Assembly: GCA_001805005.1 (NCBI GenBank) | Contig: MHDO01000021.1 | Location: 1 to 43,082 of the forward strand | Direction: 5' to 3' | From: Nitrospinae bacterium RIFCSPLOWO2_12_39_16 | Lineage (GTDB): Bacteria > Nitrospinota > Nitrospinia > UBA9942 | Length of the DNA: 43,082 nucleotides | Part shown: in pieces, positions 14,221-22,129 of the stretch | Layout: every line of letters begins with the position of its first letter | How positions within the stretch are numbered: position 1 is the stretch's first letter | Translations under genes and position numbers: made by a program | Notes under the pieces: model-generated | Told to the model about the DNA's origin: nothing | Database searches by the model: none | What the model saw: the letters and a program-made list of their open reading frames with translations, nothing else

Positions 14221-15000
14221 ATGAAAAATTTTTATCTTATATTTCAAAAAGAACTCAGGTCATATTTTAATTCACCAATCGCCTTTGTCGTTATCACCAT
14301 ATTTCTTATAATCTCAGGGTATTTCTTTTATACTATATTTGCCACATTCAGCACCATCAGTTTCCAGGTAATGACCAATCCCATAATGGCGCAGCAGTAT
14401 AATCAGTTAAATATAACAGAGATGGTTGTCAGGCCGTTCTTTGCCAATATAAGCCTCTTCATGCTCATAATGCTGCCAATGCTTACAATGAGGATATTTT
14501 CTGAAGAGAAGAAGAGTGGAACGATAGAACTCCTGCTGACATACCCTGTAAAAGACTCTGAGGTTATACTTGGTAAATTTGCCGGTTGTATGGGGATATT
14601 TACTATAATGATTCTCCTCACCCTGCCATGTATATTTCTCATAGAATTGTTTGGTGAGCCTGAGATGGGTGTTGTATTAAGCGGCTATGTGGGGCTGTTT
14701 TTAATGGGGGCAGCGTTTATATCACTTGGGATATTTGCCTCATCCGTTACTGAGAACCAGATTGTGGCTGCCGTTGTATCCTTTGGCTTTCTGCTTATAT
14801 TCTTCATGATGGGCTATTCGGCGGGTTTTGCCAGTGAGACCATAGGAGGTATTTTAAAATATCTGTCTTTTACGCCTCACCTCTACAATTTCGCAAAAGG
14901 TGTCCTTGATACAGAGGATATCATGTATTATTTATTATTTACTCTCTTCTGCATCTTCCTGAATATGAGGTCATTGGAGTCAAAGAGATGGAGAGGATGA
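14221..15000 (+). CDS. ABC-2 type permease, GldF-like
   Basis: A 259-residue permease with six predicted membrane helices, beginning FYLIFQKELRSYFNSPIAFVV, the usual N-terminus of the GldF/NosY permease group. The conserved amphipathic segment MRIFSEEKKSGTIELLLTYPV precedes the third helix. It should form the membrane channel of the exporter with the neighbouring ATPase. The start is separated from the ATPase stop by a 7-nt-period tract and lacks a Shine-Dalgarno. It ends 1 nt before the next gene. Confidence 0.88.
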   Translation: MKNFYLIFQKELRSYFNSPIAFVVITIFLIISGYFFYTIFATFSTISFQVMTNPIMAQQYNQLNITEMVVRPFFANISLFMLIMLPMLTMRIFSEEKKSGTIELLLTYPVKDSEVILGKFAGCMGIFTIMILLTLPCIFLIELFGEPEMGVVLSGYVGLFLMGAAFISLGIFASSVTENQIVAAVVSFGFLLIFFMMGYSAGFASETIGGILKYLSFTPHLYNFAKGVLDTEDIMYYLLFTLFCIFLNMRSLESKRWRG

Positions 15001-15001
15001 T

Positions 15002-16591
15002 ATGAAAACGATTACTTATATACTCGGTATTATCGGTTTAATCCTGATTTTTGCTGGCGGTATTATATATGCCATTCAGTCAACCCTTAGTATAACTGCT
15101 GCTGTTTTCCTCTGGGTGGGGCTTCTGCTCGTCCTCTTCTTTCTTTATGTAAACTTCTCTGATATAAGGAACTTTATCCTCAAGAGGTCAACCCGCTATG
15201 GGGCAAATATGGCGGTGGTCATAGTGATATTTCTGTGTGTGATTGTCCTCCTCGGTTTTATGTCTGTAAACCGCAAGAAAAGGGTTGACCTTACAAAGAC
15301 AGGCAGATATACCCTGTCAGAGCAGACAATAAAGATTTTAAAATCCCTTAAAAAAGATGTGAAGGCAGTGGCATTTTATAGAAGCGAGGAAGAAACCTAT
15401 CATGCCATGCTGAGACAGAACGCTGAGGACCTGCTCCAGGAATATTCATATCATATACCTAAATTTACCTTTAGATTCATAGACCCCGACAGGAACCCCG
15501 GGCTTGCAATGAAATATGGTGTATCTGAATACAGGATAATTCTCCTGATGGCAGGTGGTAAGCAGGAGAAGATAGGATTTGAGAGTGAGGAGAAGCTTAC
15601 AAATGCCCTTATTAAGGTAACAAGGGATGAGGTTAAAACAATATATTTTGTAAAGGGGCATGGGGAAAATGATATCTCAAGTATTCAGAAACTGGGCTAT
15701 AAGGCGGCGAAGGATGCTGTAGAAAAAGAGAATTATCTTGTAAAGGAACTGCTCCTTATGAATGAGGAGAGGGTGCCGGCGGGTGCATCAGTTGTCATTA
15801 TCTCAGGGCCAAAGAGAGATTTTTTACAGGATGAGTTAGACAAACTAAAAAAATATGTAGAAAATGGCGGGAGCCTATTGGCTATGGTTGACCCCGGGCA
15901 TCCGCTTACAATAAAAAACTTCCTTGCAGGATATGGATTTAAGGTGGGCGACGATGTAATCTTTGATACTCAGAGCCGCGTGTATGGTGCTAATGAATTA
16001 ACCCCTGTTGTATATCAATATGACAAAGACCATCCATTGACATCAGAATTTAATCTTGCAACATATTTTTATCTTGTAGGTACTGTTGATATTGAAAAGG
16101 ATAAAAAGAAAGGTCAATATCAGCTTGCCATGACAGGCCCAAACAGCTGGGCTGAAAAGGATTTAAAAAAGTGGAGCGAAACCGGAGAGGCATCTTTTGA
16201 TGAAGGTAAGGAGAAGAGGGGGCCTTTATCCATTGCTGCAGTAACAACTGTTCCTGTAAAGGGTTCATCTGACGCCGGTGTTGACGAGAGTGGAAAGCTC
16301 AAAGAAGGGAGATTTAAATTCGGCAAAATTATAGCTTTTGGTGATTCCGATTTTGCGAATAATACTAATATCAATCTTGCAGGAAATGGAGAGCTTTTTT
16401 TAAACACTATAGGATGGCTTGCCGAAGAGGCCGACCTTATATCCATAAGAAAAAGAGATGCCAAAAACACACCTGTAACCCTCACAGTTGCACAGGGAAG
16501 GGCAATTTTCTGGATACCTGTAATTGTTATACCTTCTCTGGTGCTTATCTCAGGCATTGGTATATACAGCAGAAGAAGATGGATGAGATGA
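15002..16591 (+). CDS. GldG-like ABC-type auxiliary protein
   Basis: A 529-residue protein with two membrane helices and a basic loop near the N-terminus (about 5-85), a large extracytoplasmic domain (about 95-490) and a C-terminal helix (about 503-522) followed by RRRWMR. The stretches VDLTKTGRYTLSEQTIKILKSL and FRFIDPDRNPGLAMKYGV are typical of the GldG/IFT52-like ABC-associated family. The start lies 1 nt after the permease stop, so the two are probably co-translated. It likely scaffolds or gates export together with the DUF4340 protein. Confidence 0.85.
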   Translation: MKTITYILGIIGLILIFAGGIIYAIQSTLSITAAVFLWVGLLLVLFFLYVNFSDIRNFILKRSTRYGANMAVVIVIFLCVIVLLGFMSVNRKKRVDLTKTGRYTLSEQTIKILKSLKKDVKAVAFYRSEEETYHAMLRQNAEDLLQEYSYHIPKFTFRFIDPDRNPGLAMKYGVSEYRIILLMAGGKQEKIGFESEEKLTNALIKVTRDEVKTIYFVKGHGENDISSIQKLGYKAAKDAVEKENYLVKELLLMNEERVPAGASVVIISGPKRDFLQDELDKLKKYVENGGSLLAMVDPGHPLTIKNFLAGYGFKVGDDVIFDTQSRVYGANELTPVVYQYDKDHPLTSEFNLATYFYLVGTVDIEKDKKKGQYQLAMTGPNSWAEKDLKKWSETGEASFDEGKEKRGPLSIAAVTTVPVKGSSDAGVDESGKLKEGRFKFGKIIAFGDSDFANNTNINLAGNGELFLNTIGWLAEEADLISIRKRDAKNTPVTLTVAQGRAIFWIPVIVIPSLVLISGIGIYSRRRWMR

Positions 16592-16594
16592 AAG

Positions 16595-16671
16595 AGTTTC
16601 AAGCTTCAAGTTTCATGTTATAAATCACGATTTTCAAATCTTGCAACTTGCATCTTGCAACCTGCAACTTT
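16595..16671. repeat. 7-nt-period tract with inverted arms
   Basis: TTTCAAG/CTTCAAG heptamers (about 16597-16616) and CTTGCAA/CTTGCAT heptamers (about 16638-16668) lie in inverted relation, filling the junction before the DUF4340 gene. Confidence 0.75.
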
Positions 16672-16675
16672 CGTT

Positions 16676-18040
16676 ATGAAATATTTCAAAAAAACATTTC
16701 TCTGGATAATAATCCTTGCAGCCCTTGCGGGGTATTTCTATCTCGATGTGGAGACCACAAAGAAAAAGGAGATAGAAAAAGAAGAGGCAACGAGGCTCCT
16801 TCCATTTAAACCTTCAGAGGTTTTGGAATTGGAATTGAAGAAGGATGGTAACCTAATACTCCTTCAGAGGTGGGAAGATGGATGGCGTATAGAAAAACCT
16901 ATTAAGGCAAAGGCAGACAACAAGGCGGTTGAGAAGGCATTAGACTATATAACCCAGTCAAAGAATGATGCGGAGTATGTGATGGATGAAAATCCGACAC
17001 AGGAGAGGCTTGCTGAATTTGGCCTTATAAATCCTCAGCTGGAGGTTACTTTAAGGGTTGGTAAGACTTTGAAACCCTATACACTTATATTCGGAGAGAG
17101 GGCACCGACAAAGGGAGTTGCATTTGCAATATTAAAGGGAAGCCCGAAGGTCTATAGAGTATTGGCAGATGCGAGGGCAGAGGCAGACCAGAGCTTGTAT
17201 TATTTTAGGGATAAGACAATATTTAGAACCGAACCTAACATGGTGGATAAAGTAGAAATAGTAAAAGATAATAAAAAGATTAAATGTGAACTTCCGATGG
17301 AAGAAAAAGGAAAGTGGGAAATTGTATCACCAGTAAAGGCAAGGGCGGATATGATTAAAATCATAGAAATAGTTTCAAAATTCAAGGATAGTGAAATAAA
17401 GGAGTTCATAGATGAAGAACCTAAGGACCTAAAGGCATACGGGTTGTATCCTGTTAAAACAAAGCTGTCAATTTGGCTAAGCGGAGATGAAACACCTACA
17501 GAGACAATATTTATTGGCGATAGGGATAAAAAAAAGAGGGGTTATTTTGCTAAGCTGGAGAAGAAGGACAATATATTCCTCATAGAAGAGAATATGATTG
17601 ACCTTCTGCCGGATGATGCAGAGGTATTAAGGGAAAGAAGCATACTGTTCTTTGAGGAAGAGAAGGTAAATAAGATAGAGGTAAAATATCCAGACAGAGA
17701 AATGGTTGTTGCAAAGACCCCGGATTTTGAATGGAAGGTAATAAAACCAAGAGAGGCAGATTTTGATTTTAATGTGGTTAAGGACTTTTTACAGAGAATA
17801 GGGGGCTTTAAGATAAAAGAATTTATATCAGAGGGGCATGAAGGATTAAAGACATACGGGCTTGATAGTCCTGCTATAAAACTTCTGATATGGGAAGAGG
17901 GAAATAAGACACCGCATGAGTTAAATATAGGGAGTATAAGCAGTAAAGGAGATGGGATATATGTATGGACAGGTGAGCAGGATACTGTTGTTCTTATAGA
18001 TGAGAAGATAAAGGGGGTGGTAAAAGAGAGTTTTATTTAG
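16676..18040 (+). CDS. DUF4340-domain protein of the Gld-type ABC system
   Basis: A 454-residue protein with one N-terminal anchor helix (about 6-22) and a beta-rich extracytoplasmic region. The region contains repeated units of the form lleWkiikP-a...f.ikeFi.e....l..YGL..P, visible around residues 60-140, 190-270 and 340-430. This is the DUF4340 pattern; the proteins regularly accompany GldG-like genes and their biochemical role is unknown. The ATG at 16676 is used because the seven residues of the longer frame (MQPATFV) are encoded by the repeat tract. Last gene of the ABC run. Confidence 0.82.
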   Translation: MKYFKKTFLWIIILAALAGYFYLDVETTKKKEIEKEEATRLLPFKPSEVLELELKKDGNLILLQRWEDGWRIEKPIKAKADNKAVEKALDYITQSKNDAEYVMDENPTQERLAEFGLINPQLEVTLRVGKTLKPYTLIFGERAPTKGVAFAILKGSPKVYRVLADARAEADQSLYYFRDKTIFRTEPNMVDKVEIVKDNKKIKCELPMEEKGKWEIVSPVKARADMIKIIEIVSKFKDSEIKEFIDEEPKDLKAYGLYPVKTKLSIWLSGDETPTETIFIGDRDKKKRGYFAKLEKKDNIFLIEENMIDLLPDDAEVLRERSILFFEEEKVNKIEVKYPDREMVVAKTPDFEWKVIKPREADFDFNVVKDFLQRIGGFKIKEFISEGHEGLKTYGLDSPAIKLLIWEEGNKTPHELNIGSISSKGDGIYVWTGEQDTVVLIDEKIKGVVKESFI

Positions 18041-18060
18041 TATTTTAAATTTAATTTAAA

Positions 18061-18208
18061 AATGTATGAAACCACAGATGGACACAGATTTACACAGACA
18101 AAAAATCATATAAGGGGAAAGGGGGGGGAATTTTTCTCCCCTATTCTCCAAATCCCCCTTTTCTCCTTAATCTTTTAGTTTCTGTGTTTATCTGTGGCTA
18201 ATAAATAA
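18061..18208. repeat. Palindromic junction element with internal C/G-rich module (copy 6)
   Basis: Arms at 18070-18099 and about 18177-18200 carry CACAGAT-type units. The interior holds AAGGGGAAAGGGGGG and CCCCCTTTTCTCCTTAATC, which can pair and match the interior of copy 4 (6931-7095). With its surroundings it fills most of the 212-bp gap before the next gene. Confidence 0.82.
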
Positions 18209-18252
18209 TTGGGGTTGAAAGTTTCATCAAGGCGAGACTTTAAGGAGCTAAA

Positions 18253-18897
18253 ATGAAAATTAAAAAAGTTTTTAGGGTATTGGCAGTATTTTTTTTGGCA
18301 TTAGTATTTTCAGGAATAAGCAGCATATCATCTGCCGAGGAGGCAGGCATTGGAGAAAAGTTTATAGATGCCCTTGAATCAAATAATGAACCAGAGATGA
18401 AGGCAATAGTAAAGAACAATAAAGATGATATACCCGGAGAGGTGAAGGCATTGGTTGAATATGCAATGGCGGGTGAGGCAGAACCAGACAAAAGGGACTA
18501 TTTTTTAAATATAGCCGGGGTTATGGCAACTATATATGATAAAGAGTTTAAAGATGACAGACTGCAAAAATTTGTTATTGCCAATATAAATTCCATGGAG
18601 AAGAAGGCGGAAAAGAAGACAGAAAAAAAGGCATCTTCTGCTGATAAGATAAAGGAAGAACTTGTTAATCTTGGCAAGGGTGAATGGATAGTAACGAATT
18701 TTAAGGTTGACAATGTAAACGATATAAAGGTAGAGATAGGTTTTAAGGTAAGCGGTGATTCAGCTTCAGCCAAGAATGTCTCTTTTGCAGATAGCAAGAA
18801 GGCAAAGGAGATTATATTGAAATATATACCAAATGCAAAGGGGAGGATTGACTGGATGAGCGGAGGCATGGGTATGAAGGCGGTATTGCTTGAATAA
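18253..18897 (+). CDS. Exported protein of unknown function
   Basis: I do not recognise this 214-residue protein. It has a clear signal peptide ending near SSA-EEAG, an acidic helical region (about 30-115), a Lys-rich linker (MEKKAEKKTEKKASS, about 115-130) and a C-terminal alpha/beta domain (about 132-214) with a Gly/Met-rich end. It has no cysteine after the signal, so it is neither a heme nor a thiol-redox protein. AAGGAG precedes the ATG. It overlaps the following cytochrome gene by 8 nt, so the two are probably co-translated and may work together. Confidence 0.75.
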   Translation: MKIKKVFRVLAVFFLALVFSGISSISSAEEAGIGEKFIDALESNNEPEMKAIVKNNKDDIPGEVKALVEYAMAGEAEPDKRDYFLNIAGVMATIYDKEFKDDRLQKFVIANINSMEKKAEKKTEKKASSADKIKEELVNLGKGEWIVTNFKVDNVNDIKVEIGFKVSGDSASAKNVSFADSKKAKEIILKYIPNAKGRIDWMSGGMGMKAVLLE

Positions 18898-19276
18898 AAG
18901 TCGTTCAGAAAAAGGTTTTTGCCATACTGTCAGAACTTTATCATTTCCCCTTTTTCTCACCTATGGATTGATATTTCCATTATTATCCTATGCTGGTGAT
19001 GCCATGTTGGGTGAAGAGTTGTTTAAAAAGAAATGTCGGCAATGCCATAAGACAACGGAGCAGGTTTTAATTGGTCCTGGCTTAAAGGATGTAACAAAAC
19101 GGAGAAGTATAGAATGGATTGAGAAATGGCTCATAGACCCTAAAAAGATACTGAATAGCGACGACCCTATAGCACAGGAACTTAAGAAAAATTTTAAGAG
19201 GGATATGCCCAAGATTCCTGAGATGTCCATTGATGAAAACAGGAAAGATATTATTGAATATTTAAAAACCCTGTAA
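18890..19276 (+). CDS. Small exported class I cytochrome c
   Basis: A 128-residue protein: signal sequence (about 15-35) then a monoheme cytochrome c domain with CRQCH (residues 49-53), VLIGPGLKDV as the usual loop after the heme, and MPKIPEMS as a probable distal-methionine region. Length and pattern fit small periplasmic electron shuttles. The start is a TTG overlapping the previous stop by 8 nt; no in-frame ATG lies upstream of the signal sequence, so this start is likely but unproven. A repeat element follows directly. Confidence 0.82.
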   Translation: MNKSRSEKGFCHTVRTLSFPLFLTYGLIFPLLSYAGDAMLGEELFKKKCRQCHKTTEQVLIGPGLKDVTKRRSIEWIEKWLIDPKKILNSDDPIAQELKKNFKRDMPKIPEMSIDENRKDIIEYLKTL

Positions 19277-19280
19277 AACC

Positions 19281-19392
19281 AGAAGAACAAAGACTTAATG
19301 AAACCACAGATTACACAGATTTTCACAGATTTCTAAAAAAATATTTTGTTTTAATCTGCGGCAATCTGCGAATATATAATTTCCTATACATT
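19281..19392. repeat. Palindromic junction element, reverse orientation (copy 7)
   Basis: Same element in the opposite sense: AGAACAAAGACTTAATGAAA (right flank inverted) is followed by arms with CACAGATT units, complementary AATCTGCGG units, and TATAATTTCCTATA (19375-19388), the left flank inverted. It lies between convergent genes and directly after the cytochrome stop. Confidence 0.85.
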
Positions 19393-19398
19393 CAAATA

Positions 19399-19866
19399 TC
19401 ATTCTGGTTTTGTCATTGAAGGAAGTTGTGTGTCAGGAGAATAATTATCTTTACTTGGCCAGCCGGGGTTTTTTGCTGCAGATACAGTGTGAATTGCAGC
19501 CATCTCTATTTGACGGTACTTGGTCATTAGTTCCAGTCTCTTTGATTTAATATCATTTAAGTTAGCCCCTTCTATTTTTACTTGATAAAGATTGTACCCC
19601 TTGTCGTAACCTATTATCTTTCCATTAATATTCTTAATAATATCATCAATTGTAGATTGATCTGTGCCGCCTGTAAATGTAATCATTATTACATCCTTAA
19701 CAGCCAGAAGTCCTGTCTCCTCATCTTTAATAAGGTCTTGCGGGGATGGCAGTGCAAAACTTTTTACTTCTTTATTAGGGCTTGGTGAATGCGGCTTAAA
19801 AACATAAATAGAAAGGGCGATAATCACCACACCGATGATGCTTGAAATGATGGATATTTTTTTCAT
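19399..19866 (-). CDS. Anchored protein resembling a subtilase N-terminal prodomain
   Basis: A 155-residue protein with one N-terminal helix (about 5-23) and an extracytoplasmic domain. The segment VIMITFTGGTDQSTIDDIIKNINGKIIGY, quoted here in pieces as VIMITFTGG, STIDDIIKNI and GKIIGYDKGYNLYQVKI, resembles the alpha/beta inhibitor-like prodomain that precedes some S8 proteases. The protease domain itself is absent. It could be a stand-alone inhibitor or chaperone, or an unrelated ferredoxin-like fold. No neighbour explains it. The downstream side is a repeat element. Confidence 0.6.
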   Translation of the reverse strand: MKKISIISSIIGVVIIALSIYVFKPHSPSPNKEVKSFALPSPQDLIKDEETGLLAVKDVIMITFTGGTDQSTIDDIIKNINGKIIGYDKGYNLYQVKIEGANLNDIKSKRLELMTKYRQIEMAAIHTVSAAKNPGWPSKDNYSPDTQLPSMTKPE

Positions 19867-19931
19867 ACATGGTGGTTAAGGCCAAGGATAAGATTTATAT
19901 TCTCTTACCCTCAACCTTAACCTCGGTATAT

Positions 19932-20564
19932 TTATTTATCCTTTGCACATCTAAAACCAATATATTCATGCATATCGTCGGGTATACTCATAAGGGTAGA
20001 GGTTGTCTTATTTAAATCCTCACCCTCAAAATAAGAACCTCCTCTTACGATTCTGTATTGTTTTTTACTCTCCCATGCATCTACCCACTCCCATACATTA
20101 CCCGACATGTCATAAACCCCATAAGGGCTCTTCCCTTTTTCAAATGACCCAACCTTTACAGGTCCGTTCCTTCCTGCCTCGCTTGTGTTTGCCTTTTTAC
20201 CATCTAATTTATCTCCCCACGGATATATCCTTCCATCTGTCCCCCTTGCAGCCTTCTCCCACTCCTCCGCCTTAGGAATCCTCTTCCCTGCACCTTTGCA
20301 GTATTCCTCAGCATCAAAGTAAGAAATCTCAACTACAGGAAAATCCTCTTTTCCTGCAGGAAAAGTATGCTCAGATTTAAATTTCTTGAGCTGGGCATTT
20401 GTTACCTCGTATTTATCAATATAAAAATCACCTACTTCTATCTTTTTCTTATCCTCTCCATATAAAAATTTGCCCCCCGGTATTAGAACCATATCATCAG
20501 CGGCATTTGAGATTGATACAATTGCAAATACTGCAACTGCTACTAAAAAAGAAAAAAACTTCAT
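19932..20564 (-). CDS. SUMF1/FGE-fold exported protein
   Basis: A 210-residue protein: short signal peptide ending near SNA, then almost only the SUMF1 core (MVLIPGGKFLYGE, FYIDKYEVTNAQLKKF, GKRIPKAEEWEKAARGTDGR, YPWGD, SPYGVYDMSGNVWEWVDAW, RIVRGGSYFEG, YIGFRC). It is the most compact of three SUMF1 proteins here. As in the others, the cysteine pair needed for formylglycine formation is missing between GGSY and GFRC. An AGGAGGTG-type site precedes the ATG. It is divergent from the binding-protein/SUMF1/kinase operon, separated by the 20565-20812 control region. Confidence 0.87.
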   Translation of the reverse strand: MKFFSFLVAVAVFAIVSISNAADDMVLIPGGKFLYGEDKKKIEVGDFYIDKYEVTNAQLKKFKSEHTFPAGKEDFPVVEISYFDAEEYCKGAGKRIPKAEEWEKAARGTDGRIYPWGDKLDGKKANTSEAGRNGPVKVGSFEKGKSPYGVYDMSGNVWEWVDAWESKKQYRIVRGGSYFEGEDLNKTTSTLMSIPDDMHEYIGFRCAKDK

Positions 20565-20610
20565 ATATACACCTCCTTAAGTTTAGGGAGTTACGAAATA
20601 CCCGTTTTGT

Positions 20611-20690
20611 CACCCTGAATTCATTTCAGGGTCTCTGATCCTGAACTTGATTCAGGATGTTATTACGAGATGCTGAAACAAGTTCAGCAT
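20611..20690. repeat. Three consecutive small hairpins (CCTGAA/TTCAGG type)
   Basis: Three hairpins of the same design, with stems of about 6-9 bp, lie in a row: CACCCTGAA...TTTCAGGGT (20611-20632), ATCCTGAACT...TTCAGGAT (20638-20658) and ATGCTGAA...TTCAGCAT (20670-20690). They occupy the divergent gap between the SUMF1 and binding-protein genes. They look like a small dispersed repeat, but no second copy is in this window. Confidence 0.75.
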
Positions 20691-20740
20691 GACATTTCAA
20701 CTTTTGGCTATTTCACAACTGCCTATAAGTTTAAATTATG

Positions 20741-20768
20741 TTGACAGTTTAAAATTGTGATATAATAT
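20741..20768 (+). promoter_or_regulatory. Sigma-70-type promoter for the binding-protein operon
   Basis: TTGACA (20741-20746), 16 bp, TAATAT (20763-20768); an overlapping TATAAT at 20761 has only a 14-bp spacer. The start would lie near 20775, about 38 nt before the ATG at 20813. Confidence 0.7.
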
Positions 20769-20812
20769 CCAAATTAAATTCAGATTTGAGAAATATAACA
20801 CAAGGGGATAAA

Positions 20813-22129
20813 ATGTTGCAAGGAAATTATAAAAAATTTTTAATTTTTTCATTATTTATCGTTTTAATATTATCTGGCTGTAAAAAGGAAGAGGAAAAGA
20901 GTGAGATAGATTTAAAGAGGGAGCAGAGGGAAAGGGAATGGGCTGTATCTGGAGAGAAGGTTGCTACCAAGGATGTAAGTGAGAAGGTATCAGCAGAGGT
21001 TGATTTTGAAAAGAAAAGTGAGGCTCAGATTTCTGCAGAGCCTCTTAGAAAAATGAAGGTAGGTGTACTGGGGGCTGAAACAGGTGAGCTATCTGAATAT
21101 GGTCTAAAAACACTTAAGGGTGCCCAGCTTGCAGTTGATGAGATAAATACTTCAGGCGGTATTAATGGGCAGTCTGTGGAACTTGTTCATTATGATACAG
21201 GCAGCACCATGAATGGAACCCTTAGTGCGGTTGATAATCTTATAGGGGAGGGTGTAGCGGCTATTATCGGCAGCGCTACGAATGAGGTTACATTCGGTGC
21301 AACCAAGATATTGAATGACAAGCAGACTATCCTTGTCTCTGCCGGAACAAGGAGGAGGATAGGGGATTCAGGTCCGTATATGTTCAGGACTACGCTCCCT
21401 GATGATACTGCTGTTGATGAGCTTATTGCTTATTGCATTAGTAAACTTGGCATAAAAAAGTTTGCACTTTTTTCATCAGTGACCAATGATTATTCTATAA
21501 CCCTTACAGCGCTATTCAAGGGGTCAATATTAAACAAAGGAGGTGAAATAGTGGAAGATTGCTTTCTTTGGTCTGAAACTACTGCGAACATCTCCAAAGA
21601 AGACTCAAGCATAGAATCCCAGATTGGAAAGATAAAATCAAAATCTCCTGAAGCAGTTGTTTATACAGGTGACCCGGTGGAAGGAATAAAGATAATCAGA
21701 GAGATGAGAAAACAAGGCATTAAGGTGCCTTTAATAGGAGGAGAGGACCTTTACATTGATAATTTTCTGAAAGAGGGTAAGGATGCTGTTCTTGGAACGA
21801 TAGTTTATTCAGGTTTCTATGGCAATTCTAATTCTCCGCATATTAAAAAATTTGTTGAATCTTACAAGAAAAAGACAGGGGAAAATCCTAACAGGATAGC
21901 AGCTCTGGGTTATGAGGCAGTGATGATAGTGGCTGAAGCATTACAGAAAACAAAATCCATGAGGCCGTCGCATATAAGGGATTCACTGTCAGGTATAAGA
22001 GATTTTAAGGGTATAACAGGTGAGGTAAGTTTTACTGATAAAAGAGAGGTAAAAAAACATGCTTATATCTTTAAGGCTGAAAAGGAAGGGGAAAAGATTA
22101 GGTTTAATTTAATAGGAGGTGAGGGATAA
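20813..22129 (+). CDS. Periplasmic binding-protein-like lipoprotein (LivJ/LivK type)
   Basis: A 438-residue lipoprotein: lipobox LSGC with Cys23, a charged linker of about 55 residues (EEKSEIDLKREQRERE), then a type I periplasmic-binding fold (MKVGVLGAETGELSEYGLKTL, GAQLAVDEINTSGGING, AAIIGSATNEVT). This family binds branched-chain amino acids, amides or other small ligands. No permease or ATPase gene lies nearby; instead the next genes are a SUMF1 protein and a Cache histidine kinase in a tight run (TAATG overlap with the first). I infer a sensory rather than transport role. ATG 20813 is chosen over TTG 20786 because AAGGGGA precedes it and the lipobox spacing is right. Confidence 0.85.
   Translation: MLQGNYKKFLIFSLFIVLILSGCKKEEEKSEIDLKREQREREWAVSGEKVATKDVSEKVSAEVDFEKKSEAQISAEPLRKMKVGVLGAETGELSEYGLKTLKGAQLAVDEINTSGGINGQSVELVHYDTGSTMNGTLSAVDNLIGEGVAAIIGSATNEVTFGATKILNDKQTILVSAGTRRRIGDSGPYMFRTTLPDDTAVDELIAYCISKLGIKKFALFSSVTNDYSITLTALFKGSILNKGGEIVEDCFLWSETTANISKEDSSIESQIGKIKSKSPEAVVYTGDPVEGIKIIREMRKQGIKVPLIGGEDLYIDNFLKEGKDAVLGTIVYSGFYGNSNSPHIKKFVESYKKKTGENPNRIAALGYEAVMIVAEALQKTKSMRPSHIRDSLSGIRDFKGITGEVSFTDKREVKKHAYIFKAEKEGEKIRFNLIGGEG

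Noticed and set aside
13214..18040. Gliding motility locus
   Set aside because: GldA/F/G-like genes occur widely outside gliding bacteria, and no other gld or spr gene is present.
20813..22129. Branched-chain amino acid ABC transporter
   Set aside because: Only the binding protein is present; no LivH/LivM permease or LivG/LivF ATPase lies near, and the linked genes are sensory.
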